Counted from the stretch's first letter, positions 19,335 to 32,560 are shown. The stretch: 64,000 bases of DNA from Peromyscus leucopus (GCF_004664715.2 NC_051083.1:101151661-101215660); one strand, 5' to 3'. Translations and numbers: made by a program. Notes: generated by a model from the sequence alone, not told the origin.

Positions 19335-21670
19335 TGTTAACAATTTCATATGTGCATATAATTATAATAATGTAATAATAATATAATGCATTGTGATCAA
19401 ATCCCCTACCCTTTCTTAGTCTCCCTCATAATCATGCCAGTTTCACTCTTCCTTTTACTTTCATTTCTTTATAAAATTATTTTATACCCCGACCAGAGTC
19501 TCCCAGCCTTCCTCTCTTCCCATTGCCTCCTCTCCTTTCCTTCTGCCCTCCTTCCTCCTCAATCCACTCCACCTTTGTTTCTGTTAGGTAAGGAGCAGGC
19601 CTCCCATGGCAATCAATAAAGCATGACATATCAAGTTACAGTAAGACTAAGCACCTCTCCTTGTATTTAGGCCAGGCAAGGCAACCCAGTATGAGGAGTA
19701 GGTTCCCAAAAGCTAGCCAAAGCATTAGAGACAACCCCTGCTCCCACTGTCAGCAGTCCCACAGTAGACCAAGCTACACACCTGTTGCACATATATAGAT
19801 GACCATGCAGGCTCCCTGGTTGTTGGTTCAGACTCTGTGAGTTCTTATGAGCCAGGTTAGTTGTTTCTGTGGGTTTTCCTGTGATGTTCTTGACCTCCAC
19901 CTTGGCTCCTACAATCCTTTCTCCCTCTCTACCGCAGGATTCCCCCAGTTTGGCCTAATGTTTAGCTATGGATCTCTGCATCTGTTTCCATCAGTTACTT
20001 AATGGAGGCTCTCTGATGACAATTGGGATAGGCACAAGTCTTTGAGTATGTTAGAATATCATTAGGTATCATTATATTAACATTTTTTTCCTCCAGTCGT
20101 TTTTGGTTCTACCCTGGTTATCTGGGCCATCCAGCCTTTGGATCCTAGCACTACAAGCAACGTCAGGGGTGGGCTCACTCTCATGGCGTGGGTCTCAGGC
20201 TGAACCAGTCAGTGACTGACCACTCCCACAATCTCTGCACCACCCTTACCACAGCACATCCCATAGGCAGGACAGACTGTAGGTCAAAGGTTGTGTGGCT
20301 GGTTGGTTTTCCAGTTCTTCCACTGGAAGATTTGCCTGGTCACAGGAGATGGCCAGTTCAGGCTATATATTCACTTTTGCTAAGAGTCTTATCTGTGGTA
20401 GTTCTTGTAGATTCCTGGGAGCATCCCTTGCCACAGGTTCCTATCTGACCCCAAACTTCTCTCCCTTTCTAGTCATCTCTTCACAATCATGCCAACCCTA
20501 CTCTAACTTACACTTTCATTTCTTTTTGTTCTGTTTTTGTTATTGTTCTGTGACTCATTGATTTTAACCAGGGCTGCCCTCATGGGCATGGGTTGGAACT
20601 ATCCACTGAAGAATAGGTGACTCACTAGGGGCTGTAGCACTAAAGACAATGATACTCCTCACATAGTCCTGAGTTCCTCCCAGATCATTGACTGGCTGTC
20701 ATGTGCGGGCTAATGTAGGCCTTCTGTGGGCAACTGAAGCTGCTGTGGGTTCATACGATGGCCATGTTCTGCCCAGAAGACAGCAGTGCACAGCCCTCTT
20801 CCCTATCATCCAGATCTTACTTTCTGCTTCCCCCTCCACTACAATGTTTCCTGACTCTTGCAAGGGGTGAAATTGACAATTTGACAGTGTTCACACTAAG
20901 AAAATAAAAGCTATAGAGTCATCCTAGGGCATATGAATTCTGCAGCCATGGGTCTTTGAAGAATCTATAGTACCAGGGAGTCTTGGATGCACTCAAAAAA
21001 CAGTTGGTTAACCCCATAACAGTGATGACACTGTTTCTCCAGTGGACACATCTTGCCTGGGCAGGTTGGCATTACTCCCATGCAAAGTCCACAGCTAAGT
21101 GAAATTATTGATGGCTTTTCTCTCCTAGAAGCCTGCATCACAATTTCTACACTTTTACCAGTAAAGGAGCAAGATTCAAGCTCAATTCCAGCTTGAGTTA
21201 TCTATGACTTATAATCAAAGTGTGTGGTGCCTTCAGCAATAAAGAATTTTGTTTAATAGTCTAGAATTTCTGAGATCAACATTATTCACCTATGCAGGAT
21301 ATTTCTGTTGACTTTGTAAAATTATGTTTTTTAAAATTAGCTTATGAAATAGTAGCTTTCCATGCGGCTTCTTCATAAATCTTAGTTTTTGTTAACCCTT
21401 TCCTCACCTGCTTCTATCACTTGTTTTCTCACCTCATCCTTGTATAAATCTTGCTACCCCCAGTATTCCTTCCATGTACTTTCATATTCCATGTTTTCTA
21501 TAACTCTCTCTAAAGTGTAATTTTTCCCCTCACATGGATTCTTTGTAGTCTCCAGGTTTCTGCAGACATTCCAAGTTAAACACAGAAATCTAAAAATTTA
21601 AAGCCATGATCCATCCCTGCATCTCAGGGTCTGAAAAACTAAACAGTGCATCCATCTAGGCATTTTTTTT
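19335..21670 (-). mobile_element. L1 3'UTR, antisense
   Basis: Its left part parallels 43735-44460 (shared GGCTCCCTGGTTGTTGGTTC and GGCCAGGCAAGGCAACCCAG-like blocks), placing it in a rodent L1 3'UTR. The middle part (20570-21300) resembles other antisense L1 3'UTRs in the window. Confidence 0.7.
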
Positions 21671-22078
21671 TCAGTGGGATATTTAAAAAATTCCTCCTCT
21701 TTGAGAATTTCACATGTATTTGCAATGTGTTTTGATCACATCAAACCTTCATTCCACATTCCAGCTCCTCCCAGGTGCCTCCCCAGCCACATTCCCCTTC
21801 CAATTTCATGGCCTCTTTTCATTGCTTGCTTTTTATGAATCTTTTTATTTATATATTCTTGGCTTAAACTTGATAGGTTATAAGTATTTAGAAATTTAAA
21901 CATTTCTTTTAGATCTTCCAATTTAGTAGAAAATATATTTTAACTTATGTCTTAATGATTTTCTGAATTTCACTGGTGTCTCTGGAATGGAATCCTATTC
22001 CATCTCTAATTTTGTTCATTTGGTTTTCCTTCCTTTTCTTGGATTCATTTGGCTAAGGGTTAACTAATCTTGTTCATT

Positions 22079-22252
22079 TTTTTTTTTTTTTTTTTTTTTT
22101 TTTTGGTTTTTCGAGACAGGGTTTCTCTGCGTAGTTTTGCGCCTTTCCTGGAGCTCACTTGGTAGCCCAGGCTGGCCTCGAACTCACAGCGATCCACCTG
22201 GCTCTGCCTCCCGAGTGCTGGGATTAAAGGCGTGCGCCACCACCGCCCGGCT
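22079..22252 (-). mobile_element. B1 SINE, young-looking, with target-site duplication
   Basis: Antisense B1 with a pure T run (about 22079-22104), GGTTTTTCGAGACAGGG, and the A-box end GGCGTGCGCCACCACCGCCC. ATCTTGTTCATTTTT lies on both sides. Confidence 0.95.
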
Positions 22253-22940
22253 TATCTTGTTCATTTTTTAAAGAAGTCTTTGTTTCATTGGTATTTTTGG
22301 TATTCTCTTTATTTCCATTTCCATTTTATTAATTTCTTCTCTTTTCTTAATTATTTCCCTCTGTCAAATCATTTTAGGTTGGGCCTGTTTCTGTTTTTTT
22401 TCCAAGGCCTTAAGTTGTATCAGTACATTCTTTAATTTGAGATCCCTTTATTCTTTGTAATATAAGCACCTTACTCTTAACACTGTTTTAATTGTATCTC
22501 ATAGGCTTTTGTATGATGTGTATTAATTTTCTTTCAAATCTAGGAATATTTTTATTTTCTCCTTGATTTTTTCAATGACTCATCATTCCACAGAGTATTG
22601 ATTTCCATGAATTTGTATGCATTCTGTACTTTCCCTTACTATTGATTTGTAATTTTATTCAATTGTAGTTTAGGTAGAGTATAAGGAATTGTTACAACTT
22701 TCTGTATTTGTTAAAACTTGACTTGTGTTCAAACATATTCTACATTACAAAATGTACTGTAGACTGCTGAGGTATCTGTTAAGTCCATTTATTGCCATTT
22801 AAGTCAGATGTATCTCTTTCCATTTTTTGTTGGTATGTCCTGTCAATTAGTGAGTGTGGGTTATTGAAGACACTCACTATTATTACTCTACCATTAACCT
22901 GTAACTTTATATCTAATAACATTTATTTTATGAAATTAGG

Positions 22941-23456
22941 TGTGTGGTGATATATTGTGCACCCCAATAAAACTTATGTGGGGATCAGAGGACAGAGCCA
23001 GCCACTAGATTAGACATAGAGGTCAGACAGTAATGACACACACACCCCCTTAATCCTATCACTTGTGAGGCAGACCTTAGTCTGGATCTCTGTGAGTTCA
23101 AGGCCACACTAGAAACAGAGCCAGGCAGTGGTGGTACATGCCTTTAGTCCCAGCACTTGAGATCCCATGCCTTTGCTTGGAAAGCACACCCCTTTAATCC
23201 CAGGAAGTGACATGACTGGGTGGAGAATGGTGTCTAGGGTGTGAGGAGACAGGAACTAAGCAGCAGTTCAACTGAGACCCTCAGGGGAGAGGACTCAGAG
23301 GCCTTCAGTCTGAGGATTTGTGGAAATAGAATTGACTGGGTTGGTGAGGTAAGGTTGACTATGGCTTGTTCTGATTCTCTGATCTTTCAGCTTTCACCTC
23401 AATATCTGGATCAGGTTTTTTTTATTATTAATAAGACCATTTAGCAATTCATGTTA
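22941..23456 (+). mobile_element. solo LTR inserted in L1
   Basis: It starts TGTGGTGATATATTGTGC, has AATAAAACTT and GGGGATCAGAGGACAGAGCC early, SINE-like blocks inside, and ends AATAAGACCATTTAG... The flanks ATTAGG (22935-22940) and TATAGG (23457-23462) are a probable 6-bp target duplication with one change, since L1 sequence resumes directly after. Confidence 0.7.
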
Positions 23457-23885
23457 TATAGGTTCACTTTTGTTCAGTGAGTATATGATTAGAATTATAA
23501 TGTTCTCTTAATGAATTGTTCCCTTAATCAGTATGAAGTTGTTCTATTTAATCTCTTCTAACCAGTGTTGGTTTGAAATCTATTCTATCAGATATTGTAA
23601 TAGTTACATCTGCTTGTTGCCTCTATTTATGTGGGATACCATTTTTATTCTGTCACTCTAAAGCAGTATCTGTCCCAAGGCTGAGGTCCATTTCTCAAAA
23701 GCAGTAAATAGATTCATTTCTCCTCTTAATCCATTCAGCTTCTCTGGGTCTTTTGGTTGGGAAATTGAGATGTTTTATTCAGAATTATTTTTGGAAAGTG
23801 TGTATTGACTCCTTTCGTTTGTATTAGTTTATTTATTTATTTATTTGGGTTTTGTTTTGTTTGGTGAGTTGTTTTGCTTTTGTTT

Positions 23886-23990
23886 CTTGAGACAGGGTCT
23901 CTCTACATAGCTTTGGCTGTCCTTGAATTTACTATGTAGACCAGGCTTGTCTTGAACTCATACAGATCTGCCTGTCACTTCCTCTTGAGG
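23886..23990 (-). mobile_element. B1 SINE, old and truncated
   Basis: GAGACAGGGTCTCTCTACAT to CAGATCTGCCTGTC is diverged antisense B1. Confidence 0.75.
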
Positions 23991-24608
23991 TTTTGTAATG
24001 TTTTGTGCTTTCTAATTCCTTTCTTCTTATCCATTATTCAAGCATGGTTTATTCTTCCCTATGACCTCATGGGTGTGTTTATCTTTTTGTTAGTCTGAAG
24101 GACTCCTTCAAATACTTTCTGTAGAACTGTCTTCATGGCAATGGAGTCCTTCAGCTTTTTTTTAACTATGGAAATCTTTTTTATTTATTATGACAAATAG
24201 CTTTCCTAGCTTTGGTAAGTCTGGGTTGTCACTTGTTGTCTTTCAGAACTTGAAATACATCATTCCAAGCTCTCCTGGCTTTTAAAATTTCTGTTGAGAA
24301 ATCTGGAGGTATTCTGATTGGCCTAACTCTGTATGTGACCTTGTGCTTCTCTCTTGATGCTTAAAATGTGCTGTGTATGTTCTGTGGTTTAGTTATAATG
24401 TAATAAGGGAAGGCTCTTTTCTGGTCTTGTCTGTATGTTGCTCTATATGCCTGGTGTCTAGATTGACATCCCTTTCATTAATTTTTGGTAATTTTCTACT
24501 GTGAGTTTGTTGAGAATATTTTCTACACTGTCAGGCCTCTTCTTACGATTCTTGGACTTTGTGTTTTCACAAAGTGCTTAATATCTTGAACATCTCATTC
24601 ATTCTTTA

Positions 24609-24872
24609 TTAATTCACCCTGCCTTTGGTGCAATGTTCTGATTTGTCCATCCTGTCTTGAAGCTCAGATATTCTGTTTTCTCCTTGGTCCATTATATTGG
24701 TGGGACTTTTCATGGAAAGCTTTATTTGACTTGTGGTGTTTTTCCTTTCCAATATTTTTTTTTTTATCATTTCTACTTCTTTGCTGAATTCCTCTTTAGT
24801 TTCTTGTTTTGTCTTCCTTATTTCATTCTGTTTTTTTTTAGTGTTGTTTATGTTCTCTTGGGATTCATTCAT
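24609..24872 (-). pseudogene. L1 ORF1p coiled-coil fragment
   Basis: An 87-codon frame rich in K, E and N with KEEFSKEVEMIKKKILE and ISELQDRMDKSEH, matching the coiled-coil region before the RRM of L1 ORF1 proteins. The RNA-binding domains are not continuous with it. Confidence 0.8.
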
Positions 24873-25130
24873 GAGTTTATTTTATTCTCTGAATATACTT
24901 ATAATCATTCTTTTGAAGTCTTTGGGAATTCATCTAATTCACTCTCACTGGAGTTGTACTGTGGGATTAGTAATTTTTGGAGGAGTTGTGGTCCCTTGGA
25001 TTTTAATGTTTCTTACATTGCTGTGTTGAGATTTACACATCTGTGCTTGTTTCATTGCTTGCAGTTTTTATTAGCTGTGTTCTTTCAATTGAAATATTTT
25101 CAGTGTTCAAGTGGATCTAGGTTTTGGTAG

Positions 25131-26040
25131 GATGGAGGTACATATATTAGAAGTTATATTCTCAATCCAGGAACTCACCGTGCCTGGCACAGCTTCTATA
25201 TTACTTCCATGGTAGAATATTAACTTTGGGAACAACCATAGCTGCTGGATATAACCATTATGCAAATATCATATTAGCCAATTAACAACAGTTCAATAAC
25301 TTTTACAGTGAGTTTCTGGCAAACCTGCATGGAGTTGATCAGCTCTTTCCTTAGTGCTCTCTCAGTTTGTCTTGGCAGCTTGGCGCTGTGTGGGGACGTG
25401 GTGAATGAGGAGCCCTTGGCTTCAGCTTCCATCTCAGTGTTCTCTGGAGCTGATGTATGGGGAACTGGAGGTTCTAAGATGTTGCCTAGTAGTTACTATG
25501 AACCTCAGCTGGTCCCTGTAGTTTGCATCAACTTTTTCTGTTTTTGTAGTGTTGGTATGTGAAAGAAAGCACGTCCCTGGTGGTTGCCAACACACCTGCA
25601 AGCACGACTTGCTTTGTCTCGTTTCTCTGGAACTTCCAGAGGCTGCTTGGTTCAGGCAGGCACTGAGTCACTGTGCTTCCTATCTAGGTTCCTAAAGGAG
25701 GTGTCATTTCAGATTAAGTACATTTTTTCCTAGTATTTCATAAACTAGATTTATTGTGTCCTTAATCAAGTAAGGATCTGATTAGATAGACCAGTGAAGC
25801 AGATGTTTCATCATTTACTACTGTCCCAAAGTTTGCTTCATTTGTTTGTTTGTTTGTTTCTTGCTTTAAAAACAACAACCAACAAACCAGATCTTGTTAT
25901 TTATCACTGGCCAGCTTGATAATTCCTTTGTAGCCCAGGCTGGCAATACTCCTGCCTCGGACTTCTGTTGTTGAGATTATAGGAATGCATTACCTTGCCC
26001 AATTTTGCTTTTTTTTCCCTTGCTTTTGTCTGAATGTGAT
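25131..26040 (-). mobile_element. probable L1 5'UTR, antisense
   Basis: GC-richer sequence directly 5' of the antisense ORF1 (GTGTGGGGACGTGGTGAATG, GGAACTGGAGGTTCTAAG). Position and composition fit a rodent L1 5'UTR. A degenerate B1-like patch lies at about 25890-26000. Confidence 0.45.
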
Positions 26041-26122
26041 GTTTCAAAAGACCTCTCTTCAAGCTCCCACATTCTTTTTTCTGCTTTACCTAGTCGTTCT
26101 TTGACAAGTTAAAGTGAATTTT

Positions 26123-26520
26123 CTATTTACTATTGATTTCTAAAATCTTCAGTTCTTTTTTCAAAATATTTATTCGTTTACTGAATTCCTTGTTAATATC
26201 GTACATCGTATATTTTCTTGAGTATATTTCTTTGAGATTTCTAAAACTCATTCTTTTTAATTTGTCTTTAGTCATTTCATCCATTTTGTTGAGTTTGGAA
26301 TTTGTTAGCAGAAATTTATGACTTTTAGAAGCAGTCATATATCTGTGTCCTTTCATATTTCTTGTGTTCCTATGTTGATACTTGTGCATCTGGTATAATG
26401 GATATCCCTTCAATTTTTGTAGAATGATCTTTCTGGTAAGTAGCTTTCTTTTGAAGATGTATCTTATAGTATCAGGTTTTGGGACAATGCTGAATTTATT
26501 TCTAGATGGTATCGTAATTT
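26123..26520 (-). pseudogene. L1 ORF1p N-terminal fragment
   Basis: The frame with DEMTKDKLKRMSFRNLKEIY and NKEFSKRINILKKELKILE resembles the N-terminal and coiled-coil portion of L1 ORF1p and ends in a stop. The upstream end of the longer frame (to 26560) is B1 sequence. Confidence 0.65.
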
Positions 26521-26668
26521 TTTTTTTTTCGAGACAGGGTTTCTCTGTGTAGCTTTGCACCTTTCCTGAATCTCTCTCTGTAGATTAGGCTGGCCTCGAA
26601 CTCACAGAGATCCGCCTGGCTCTGCCTCCTGAGTACTGGGATTAAAGGCGTGTGCCACCACTGCCAGG
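26519..26668 (-). mobile_element. B1 SINE
   Basis: Antisense B1: TTTCGAGACAGGGTTTCTCT to AAAGGCGTGTGCCACCACTG. Confidence 0.93.
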
Positions 26669-26689
26669 CCTTAAAAACTTTACATGTAT

Positions 26690-26868
26690 TTTTTCTGTGT
26701 GTGTATGTGTGGGGATGTGCATCTGTCCTACTAACACAAGGATATCTAAAGATAACTTGAGAAAGTTAGTTGTCTCCTTCCACCATATGGGTTTCTGGTA
26801 TTGAACTCAAGTCATCAGGCGTGGGAGGAAACCCCTTTAACCACTGAGTCATCTTCTTGCCCCACTCT
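26690..26868 (-). mobile_element. B2/B3/B4-type SINE
   Basis: ATTGAACTCAAGTCATCAGG and TTTAACCACTGAGTCATCTT are the antisense tRNA-derived head of a rodent SINE. Confidence 0.7.
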
Positions 26869-28410
26869 GTGTTTCTTGGCTATCATTATTGAGTTTGAGA
26901 ACAGTACACATAGTATCAGTTTTGGAAAGAACTTTTGACTCTGCAGGTCACCTGAGTGAGGACACTAGCAATAGAGGTAGGTATGCTGTATACAGTGGAC
27001 TGTGTCAGTGCAACATTCCTGGATACACCTACAGTGGGAGTGGTAGCCTCTATCAGATGATGGGGATTTCCTAATGCATATTAACGTTGGCTGTGTAGTT
27101 TGAAAAAAAAAAAAAACCTCAGTATCAGATACTCCAACAAAACAGTGAGGGACCTGAACACTTACTTACCCTCTGTCTAGACACTGTTATAGACTGTGCT
27201 ACTTCTGGCTGAAAGGTCATGACAGGAATCACAGCAGTCCTACACAGTCTTGGCAGCAGTGTGTGATTAGACAAGTAGCAAAAGCAATGAACTATGGGAT
27301 AGCATAGGCGTGGTAACAACAGTAAATACCATGCTTTTCTTTCCAGCTATTGTGAATGGACATGCCTTCCCAGAACAGTGTCTCAGACACTCCCTCTATG
27401 TACATATGTACATCTATGTACATAAGTGACTCTCAGGGTTTCTCCTCCTCCCAGTCCCAGCAGTAGTCAACAGGAGTGGGTCACAGTTGAGCTGGGAAAA
27501 TTCCACCCAGCTGAAGTGCTTGAGGGAACTAGAGAGAGTGGAAGGTGGCAACAACAGCTAAAGTTTCCCTCTTGACCTTCATAGCTGCAGCCCCAGGGGT
27601 GGGGCAGGGCAACAGGCAAAGTGGAGGCATTGCTCAATACTGCCTCAGCATGCCTGTGGGTACAAGAGAAGGTGGTAACAAAGAATTCTTTCCTTGATTC
27701 TGTGATAGACACTTCAGTTCAGGTTTGCGGAAGGGTGGTGGATATTATGTGGGTAACTGCCTTGGACCTGGAGTGAAGCTAGGCTTGACTGACTGTGCCC
27801 CCAGTCTCAGAGAGCAAGAGTGATTGAAGTGCTCTAGATTCCCATTTGTCTCAACACACACCCACAACAGTGAAGTTTTCTCAGGCAGCTTGTGTCACTC
27901 ACTATCTTGAGACAATTTTGGTTTGTGAGGCAGCAACCTACTGAGCCAGTACAGTGGAATGTTTATACATGCAGGGGTTTCTGTCACGTAGTACAGTTCA
28001 AATTCAAGGGACAGGGCCCCTTATCAAACAGCTTCTGGCTACAGCCCCCTGAGGGTTTGGTCAGAGATGTGAATTCCTTTTCCTAAGCTCGACTACTGAG
28101 TACATCTTAGGTTATTTATTTAACCATGCTGTAAGTCTACAACAGTTATACAACTTTTCAACAGTTAGAGCTGTGCATACTCATACTGACTAAATTTACT
28201 AGGATTTTACACTGTGGTGCCGATATTTTTAATTTCGTTCACTGTGTTATAGTCTTGTTTGTTTTGGGGTCTCCATTCCCTGACTGTCAATGACCAGTGT
28301 CCTCCCAGGACCACTCATCTCAACTTGCCCTGTTCCCTCTGTTGCCTTGCATCTTTGTGGATGATCTGATAAGGGCTGCTTGCCCGAATTCAGCCATCTT
28401 ACTATTCATT

Positions 28411-29270
28411 GAATGTTCCAGGAAGTCAAAAGCTTTGAAATATTCCTAACTAGCAATTCTAAACTGGGAGTATAGCCTAAGAAAATACTGAGAGGTGCAC
28501 ACCAGATCCCACAATTTCCTGTTCTTTTAAGCAGTGTAAAGCTGGCAGATTTCCAAATGAGTACACATTGTTACTAAAGAAATATTATCTAAACACTGGA
28601 CATTTTATTTTAGAGGTTATTTAACAAATATTCGAATGCTTACTAAATGTTATGTGGGAATTTAGCGTAGGAATCATAGGACACAGAGTTACATAACATA
28701 CAAACACACACAATACCCATGTACCTAACAGACACTAAGAACATAAGGGAGAAGCGGAGAAATAGGGAAACTCTACTGAGGTTCAGAATGGTAAACTTTG
28801 GATGATATTGCCAGAAGGAGTTTTGTGTTCTAATTAATAATTTGCACTCTGGAATGCACCTCTCACTTTACAGATGTTAAGATTTTGCTATATTTACTTG
28901 ATCTGTCCTTTTTTCAGTCATTCCTCCAAAGCTGTCTACCTTGTTTTTATAATTTCTGAAGTCATTTGTTGTAATCTTTTTCATATTGTTCTACTGCTGT
29001 TTTATGCTCAAAGAATTAGTGTGAATTGAGTCCCTCAGCAAATGAGATCTTTATAATCTAGCAAATTTTAAGTAAATCTATTATTTTGGAATAGTTATAT
29101 ATTACAGAGATATTATAAAAATAATGAAGACAATTCTAATATATCCCACATTTAGATTACCCTAATAAAAATCTATCACAGTACCTTCAGAGGAGAGGAT
29201 TTGAGTACATTACTCTCAAATTTAAAAGAAATACATTTAAGTTTGGTCTAGCACTTTCATTTATTTTTAT
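28411..29270. other. unassigned AT-rich stretch
   Basis: No gene, RNA or named repeat seen. Confidence 0.4.
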
Positions 29271-29312
29271 TATTAAAATTTTATCTATTTTCATGTTTTT
29301 ATTATTTTTTTA

Positions 29313-29366
<54 letters not shown>

Positions 29367-29960
29367 TATATTTACATTATTTCCTCTCCTTCTCCTCCCC
29401 CAACCCCTCCTATGTATCCTTTCCCACCCTCCTGCACCCTCTCAAATTCATGGCCGCCTCTTTGCTACTATTGCATATATGCATATATTTATATAAATGC
29501 ATATTTATATTTGTGATGTTTATATCAGGGATGACCAATTGGTACTGGGTAGCCAATTACGGAACTTATCCTTGAGGAAGACTCGTTCTTCCTCTTTCAG
29601 CAGTCATTAATTTTCTGTAGTTCTTCATGCATGGGTGGGGCCCTTGTGGAACCTACCCATCAATGTTGGCATGCCAACTGCTGTTGTCATTGTTCAGATC
29701 TTATTTAGGCAGTCATATTGTTTAGTTTTTTTGGGTGTAGTTTCTTTTTATATGTAGAAAACACGATCTCACATTGGGCTTCCTGATGCTCTGGGCCTTG
29801 AAATCTCTCTTGTCCCTATTCTATAATGTTCTCTAAACTTTATGTGCAGGAGTTGTGTGGTAGATGTATCAATTGGAGTGACATAAAAGGAAAGAAAGTG
29901 GGATATAGTTAAGAGAGGATATAAACTCAACCTTCCAACAAAATGAAACTCTGGAAAATA
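29271..29960 (-). mobile_element. L1 3'UTR, antisense, with (AT)n(AC)n
   Basis: A pyrimidine-rich L1 3' end (CTCTCCTTCTCCTCCCCCAA) after a 52-bp AT/AC run (29315-29366), then CATCAATGTTGGCATGCCAA, which parallels 52330-53160. Confidence 0.7.
29315..29366. repeat. (AT)n(AC)n microsatellite
   Basis: A compound dinucleotide run of about 52 bp. Confidence 0.95.
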
Positions 29961-30969
29961 AGTTTTACTCAGATTATTTTCCTTGAGGCATGAGAGTTGG
30001 ATTTTGTACCTCTGTGTGAATCATGTGCTACATCTACCACTAAGCATGATTGGTGTATAATGTTTAGGAAGTAAGGTTCTGATGAAGACAGTTCTTTGAG
30101 GTGGTAGCATTCATCGGCAGCTAATGAATAATACTGCATCAGATAATATATCCATATAAAATGGATATAGTGGACCAATAAAAGAAATCTCATCAGAGAA
30201 TGTACGCCATTCATTCATTCATTAAAATTCCAGTAATACTCATTGCTTTACAGCTTGACTTTATGTCAATATGGCTTCATCTACTCCACGTTAGTATTTT
30301 CCTAAAACAACTTAAGTCAATTGATTTTAAACATTCAGTATCATTAAATAAACATGGCAGTATTTTCAGGTTTCCTAATATGAAATCTACTGTAATGAGA
30401 AAGTTAAATCTGATAATATTTATTAAGAATGGAACATATTTGGACTTATTATACAACAATTCTCTGGGTTTACTATGCTTTATAAATACCTCATTCATTT
30501 AGTGCCTTAACTTCAAATTAAAATATGAATATTTGGTACAAAGATCACAACTAACATTATCCTTCTCAGAGATGCTGGATGTCATCTTGTGGACCAGTAT
30601 TTTAGTTCCACTATTTCTGGCCTATGTTGTTATTTTTTAGATGACATGTTACTGATAAAATTGCAAATTTATATGAAGCTCTATGAAATAATTCAGTGGA
30701 TAAATGTAGTCTTAACTCACCTTTGCTCACAAAACATCTTGACAAACTACAGTATGGTGTTAAAACTATGATGTTACCCTGATACATAGAGTCATGATGT
30801 TTAACCTTTCCATCACTCCAAGGAATTTTCCTGCTGACCCAATCTGTTATCTCTATCCACAACCGTTGACAGCTTGTAATCTGTTCTTCATTTCTATACT
30901 TCTTTTATTTCAATAATGTCACATAAGGAGATGATGTGTATCATTTAGAGATTGACCATTTTACTCAGT
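29961..30969. other. unassigned stretch
   Basis: AT-rich, with short frames on both strands (for example 30200-30502) that have no domain or splice evidence. Confidence 0.4.
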
Positions 30970-31322
30970 TGTTGTGAATGATTGATTGATAAATAAAACA
31001 TTGATTGGCCAGTAGCCAGGCAGGAAGTATAGGCGGGACTAGCAGAGAGGAGAATTGAGAGAACAGGAAGGCAGGGAGGAGAAGACACCAGCCTGCCGTC
31101 CAGGGAGCATGATGTAAAGGCAGCAGGTAAAGCCACGGAACACGTGGCAACATATAGATTAACAGAAATGGGCTGCGTATAAGAGTAAGAGCTAGACAAT
31201 GATAGGCCTGAGCTAATGACCAAGCAGTTTAAATAATATAAGCGTCTGTATGTTTATTTTATAGGTGGGCTTACAGAACTGCCGGGGCTTGGTGGGACCC
31301 GGAGAGAAAGACTCTAGCTACA
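30970..31322 (+). mobile_element. solo LTR, class II (ERVK-like)
   Basis: TG...CA ends, the head AATAAAACATTGATTGGCC, AGGCAGGAAGTATAGGCGGG, and the end GACTCTAGCTACA. CTCAGT (30964-30969) and CTCAAT (31323-31328) are a near-perfect 6-bp target duplication. The same family is at 50652-51038. No internal sequence. Confidence 0.82.
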
Positions 31323-31429
31323 CTCAATATAATTCTAATCTAGATAAGAGGAATTAGTATTAATATATTACATATTATTAGGACTATGGCAAATACTATA
31401 AGTACTTAGTTTAAGATTTCCAGATTTCC

Positions 31430-31620
31430 ACATAAGTATAATTATTAGGGCGTTGTTACTGTCAGGAGTGGCACATTCCTTTTGATTCCTGAGCAATACT
31501 CCATAGCCTGGATGTGCTAGTTTATCTATACATAGTCAATGAAGGATATTTGGGTTGTTTCACAGTGCACTGTTTTTATTTTGTCACAATTAATGAATTA
31601 TAAGAAACATATCAGTTCAG
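31430..31620 (-). mobile_element. old L1 ORF2 fragment, antisense
   Basis: GCAATACTCCATAGCCTGGA and GAAGGATATTTGGGTTGTTT are reverse-complement L1 ORF2 C-terminal sequence. Confidence 0.6.
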
Positions 31621-32089
31621 GTCCCTTTTTTACCCCCTTTCACAATATTATTATCTTAAATATTTCTTTTTACATTTAGAAACATACCATTGTTAGACTT
31701 TTTGATCAACTCCAAAGCATAATTATGATCCCTTGAAGTGAAATAAAAGCCCATAGTATTTACCCATATTTTTGTTTGCTAAACTTTATCTTCCTTCTTG
31801 ATAGTCCATCATCATTTCAGCTTCCCTTTTGTTTACAGAACTTGCTTTTCTCATTGTTTCAAAGAATTTCCTTACAACAAATTGTCTTTCCTTTCAGTGC
31901 AGGCCTATTTTTCCTTCACCCTTGAAACTTACATTTGCTGTATATACAATTGTGAATTTAAAATATAAACAAACAAGCAAATAATAAAATTGTGGCACCC
32001 CTTTTTGTCCTCCATAGATCAGAAATTGTTATTCCAATGGTTTCCAAATTAAGGTAATTTTTTTGAAAACATAGATGTACACTGGTACA
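31621..32089. other. unassigned stretch
   Basis: Possibly a continuation of old L1 sequence; nothing firm. Confidence 0.35.
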
Positions 32090-32560
32090 TATTTCTTTGA
32101 ATTTATTGGGATCCACTGAAATTCAGAAAATAGTACAAATGAACTAAACAATTTTGTATGTGGACAATCATTCTTTGATTACATTCATCTCCCTATTACT
32201 CTCTCTCTCATCCTTCTAATTCCTCCTTGTAGTCCCCTGCCTTCCCCTAATTGTCTTCCTTATACTTTGGTGTCTTTAGGTTTTCCTCTAGATTCCATAT
32301 ATGGGAGAACACAGGAAATTCTTAACTTTCTGAGTCTGGCTTATGTGTCTTAACTTGATGATGTGCAGTTGCACAAATTTTCTACAAATGATTTCAGGCT
32401 AAATACTTCTCCATTAGGTTTTTGGATGGATATGTATGTGCATCACATTCTCTTTATTCCTTCATCTTTTTTTATTCTTCCATCTTTTAGTATTTACCTA
32501 GGATTATTCCATACCTCAGATACCATGAATTCACTGGATTTACAGAATACGTAACTTTAT
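32090..32560 (-). mobile_element. old L1 fragment, antisense
   Basis: Pyrimidine-rich 3' sequence followed by CTGAGTCTGGCTTATGTGTC and a GATGTGCAGTTGCAC-like block, the order seen in reversed L1 ORF2 C-terminal and 3'UTR sequence. Confidence 0.5.

Larger units (their letters stand above)
21680..25130 (-). mobile_element. L1 retrotransposon, antisense, 3' end to ORF1, with nested insertions
   Basis: A long antisense L1: 3' end at about 21680, ORF2 from about 21900, and ORF1 at 24609-24872 reading NESQENINNTKKKQNEIRKT with further coiled-coil heptads. A B1 (22079-22252), an LTR (22941-23456) and an older B1 (23886-23990) interrupt it. ORF2 is full of stops, so the element is dead. Confidence 0.78.
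26041..28410 (-). mobile_element. second antisense L1: ORF1 N-terminus and probable 5'UTR
   Basis: The minus-strand frame 26123-26560 reads NTRNMKGHRYMTASKSHKF and EFSKRINILKKELKILE, the N-terminal part and coiled coil of an L1 ORF1 protein. Higher coordinates (to about 28400) are GC-richer and carry no ORF, as in an L1 5'UTR. A B1 at 26519 and a SINE at 26690 interrupt it. Confidence 0.6.

Noticed and set aside
24657..25130. 157-codon plus-strand hydrophobic frame
   Set aside because: It is the opposite strand of L1 ORF1, whose A-rich sense codons read as F/L/S-rich on the other strand.
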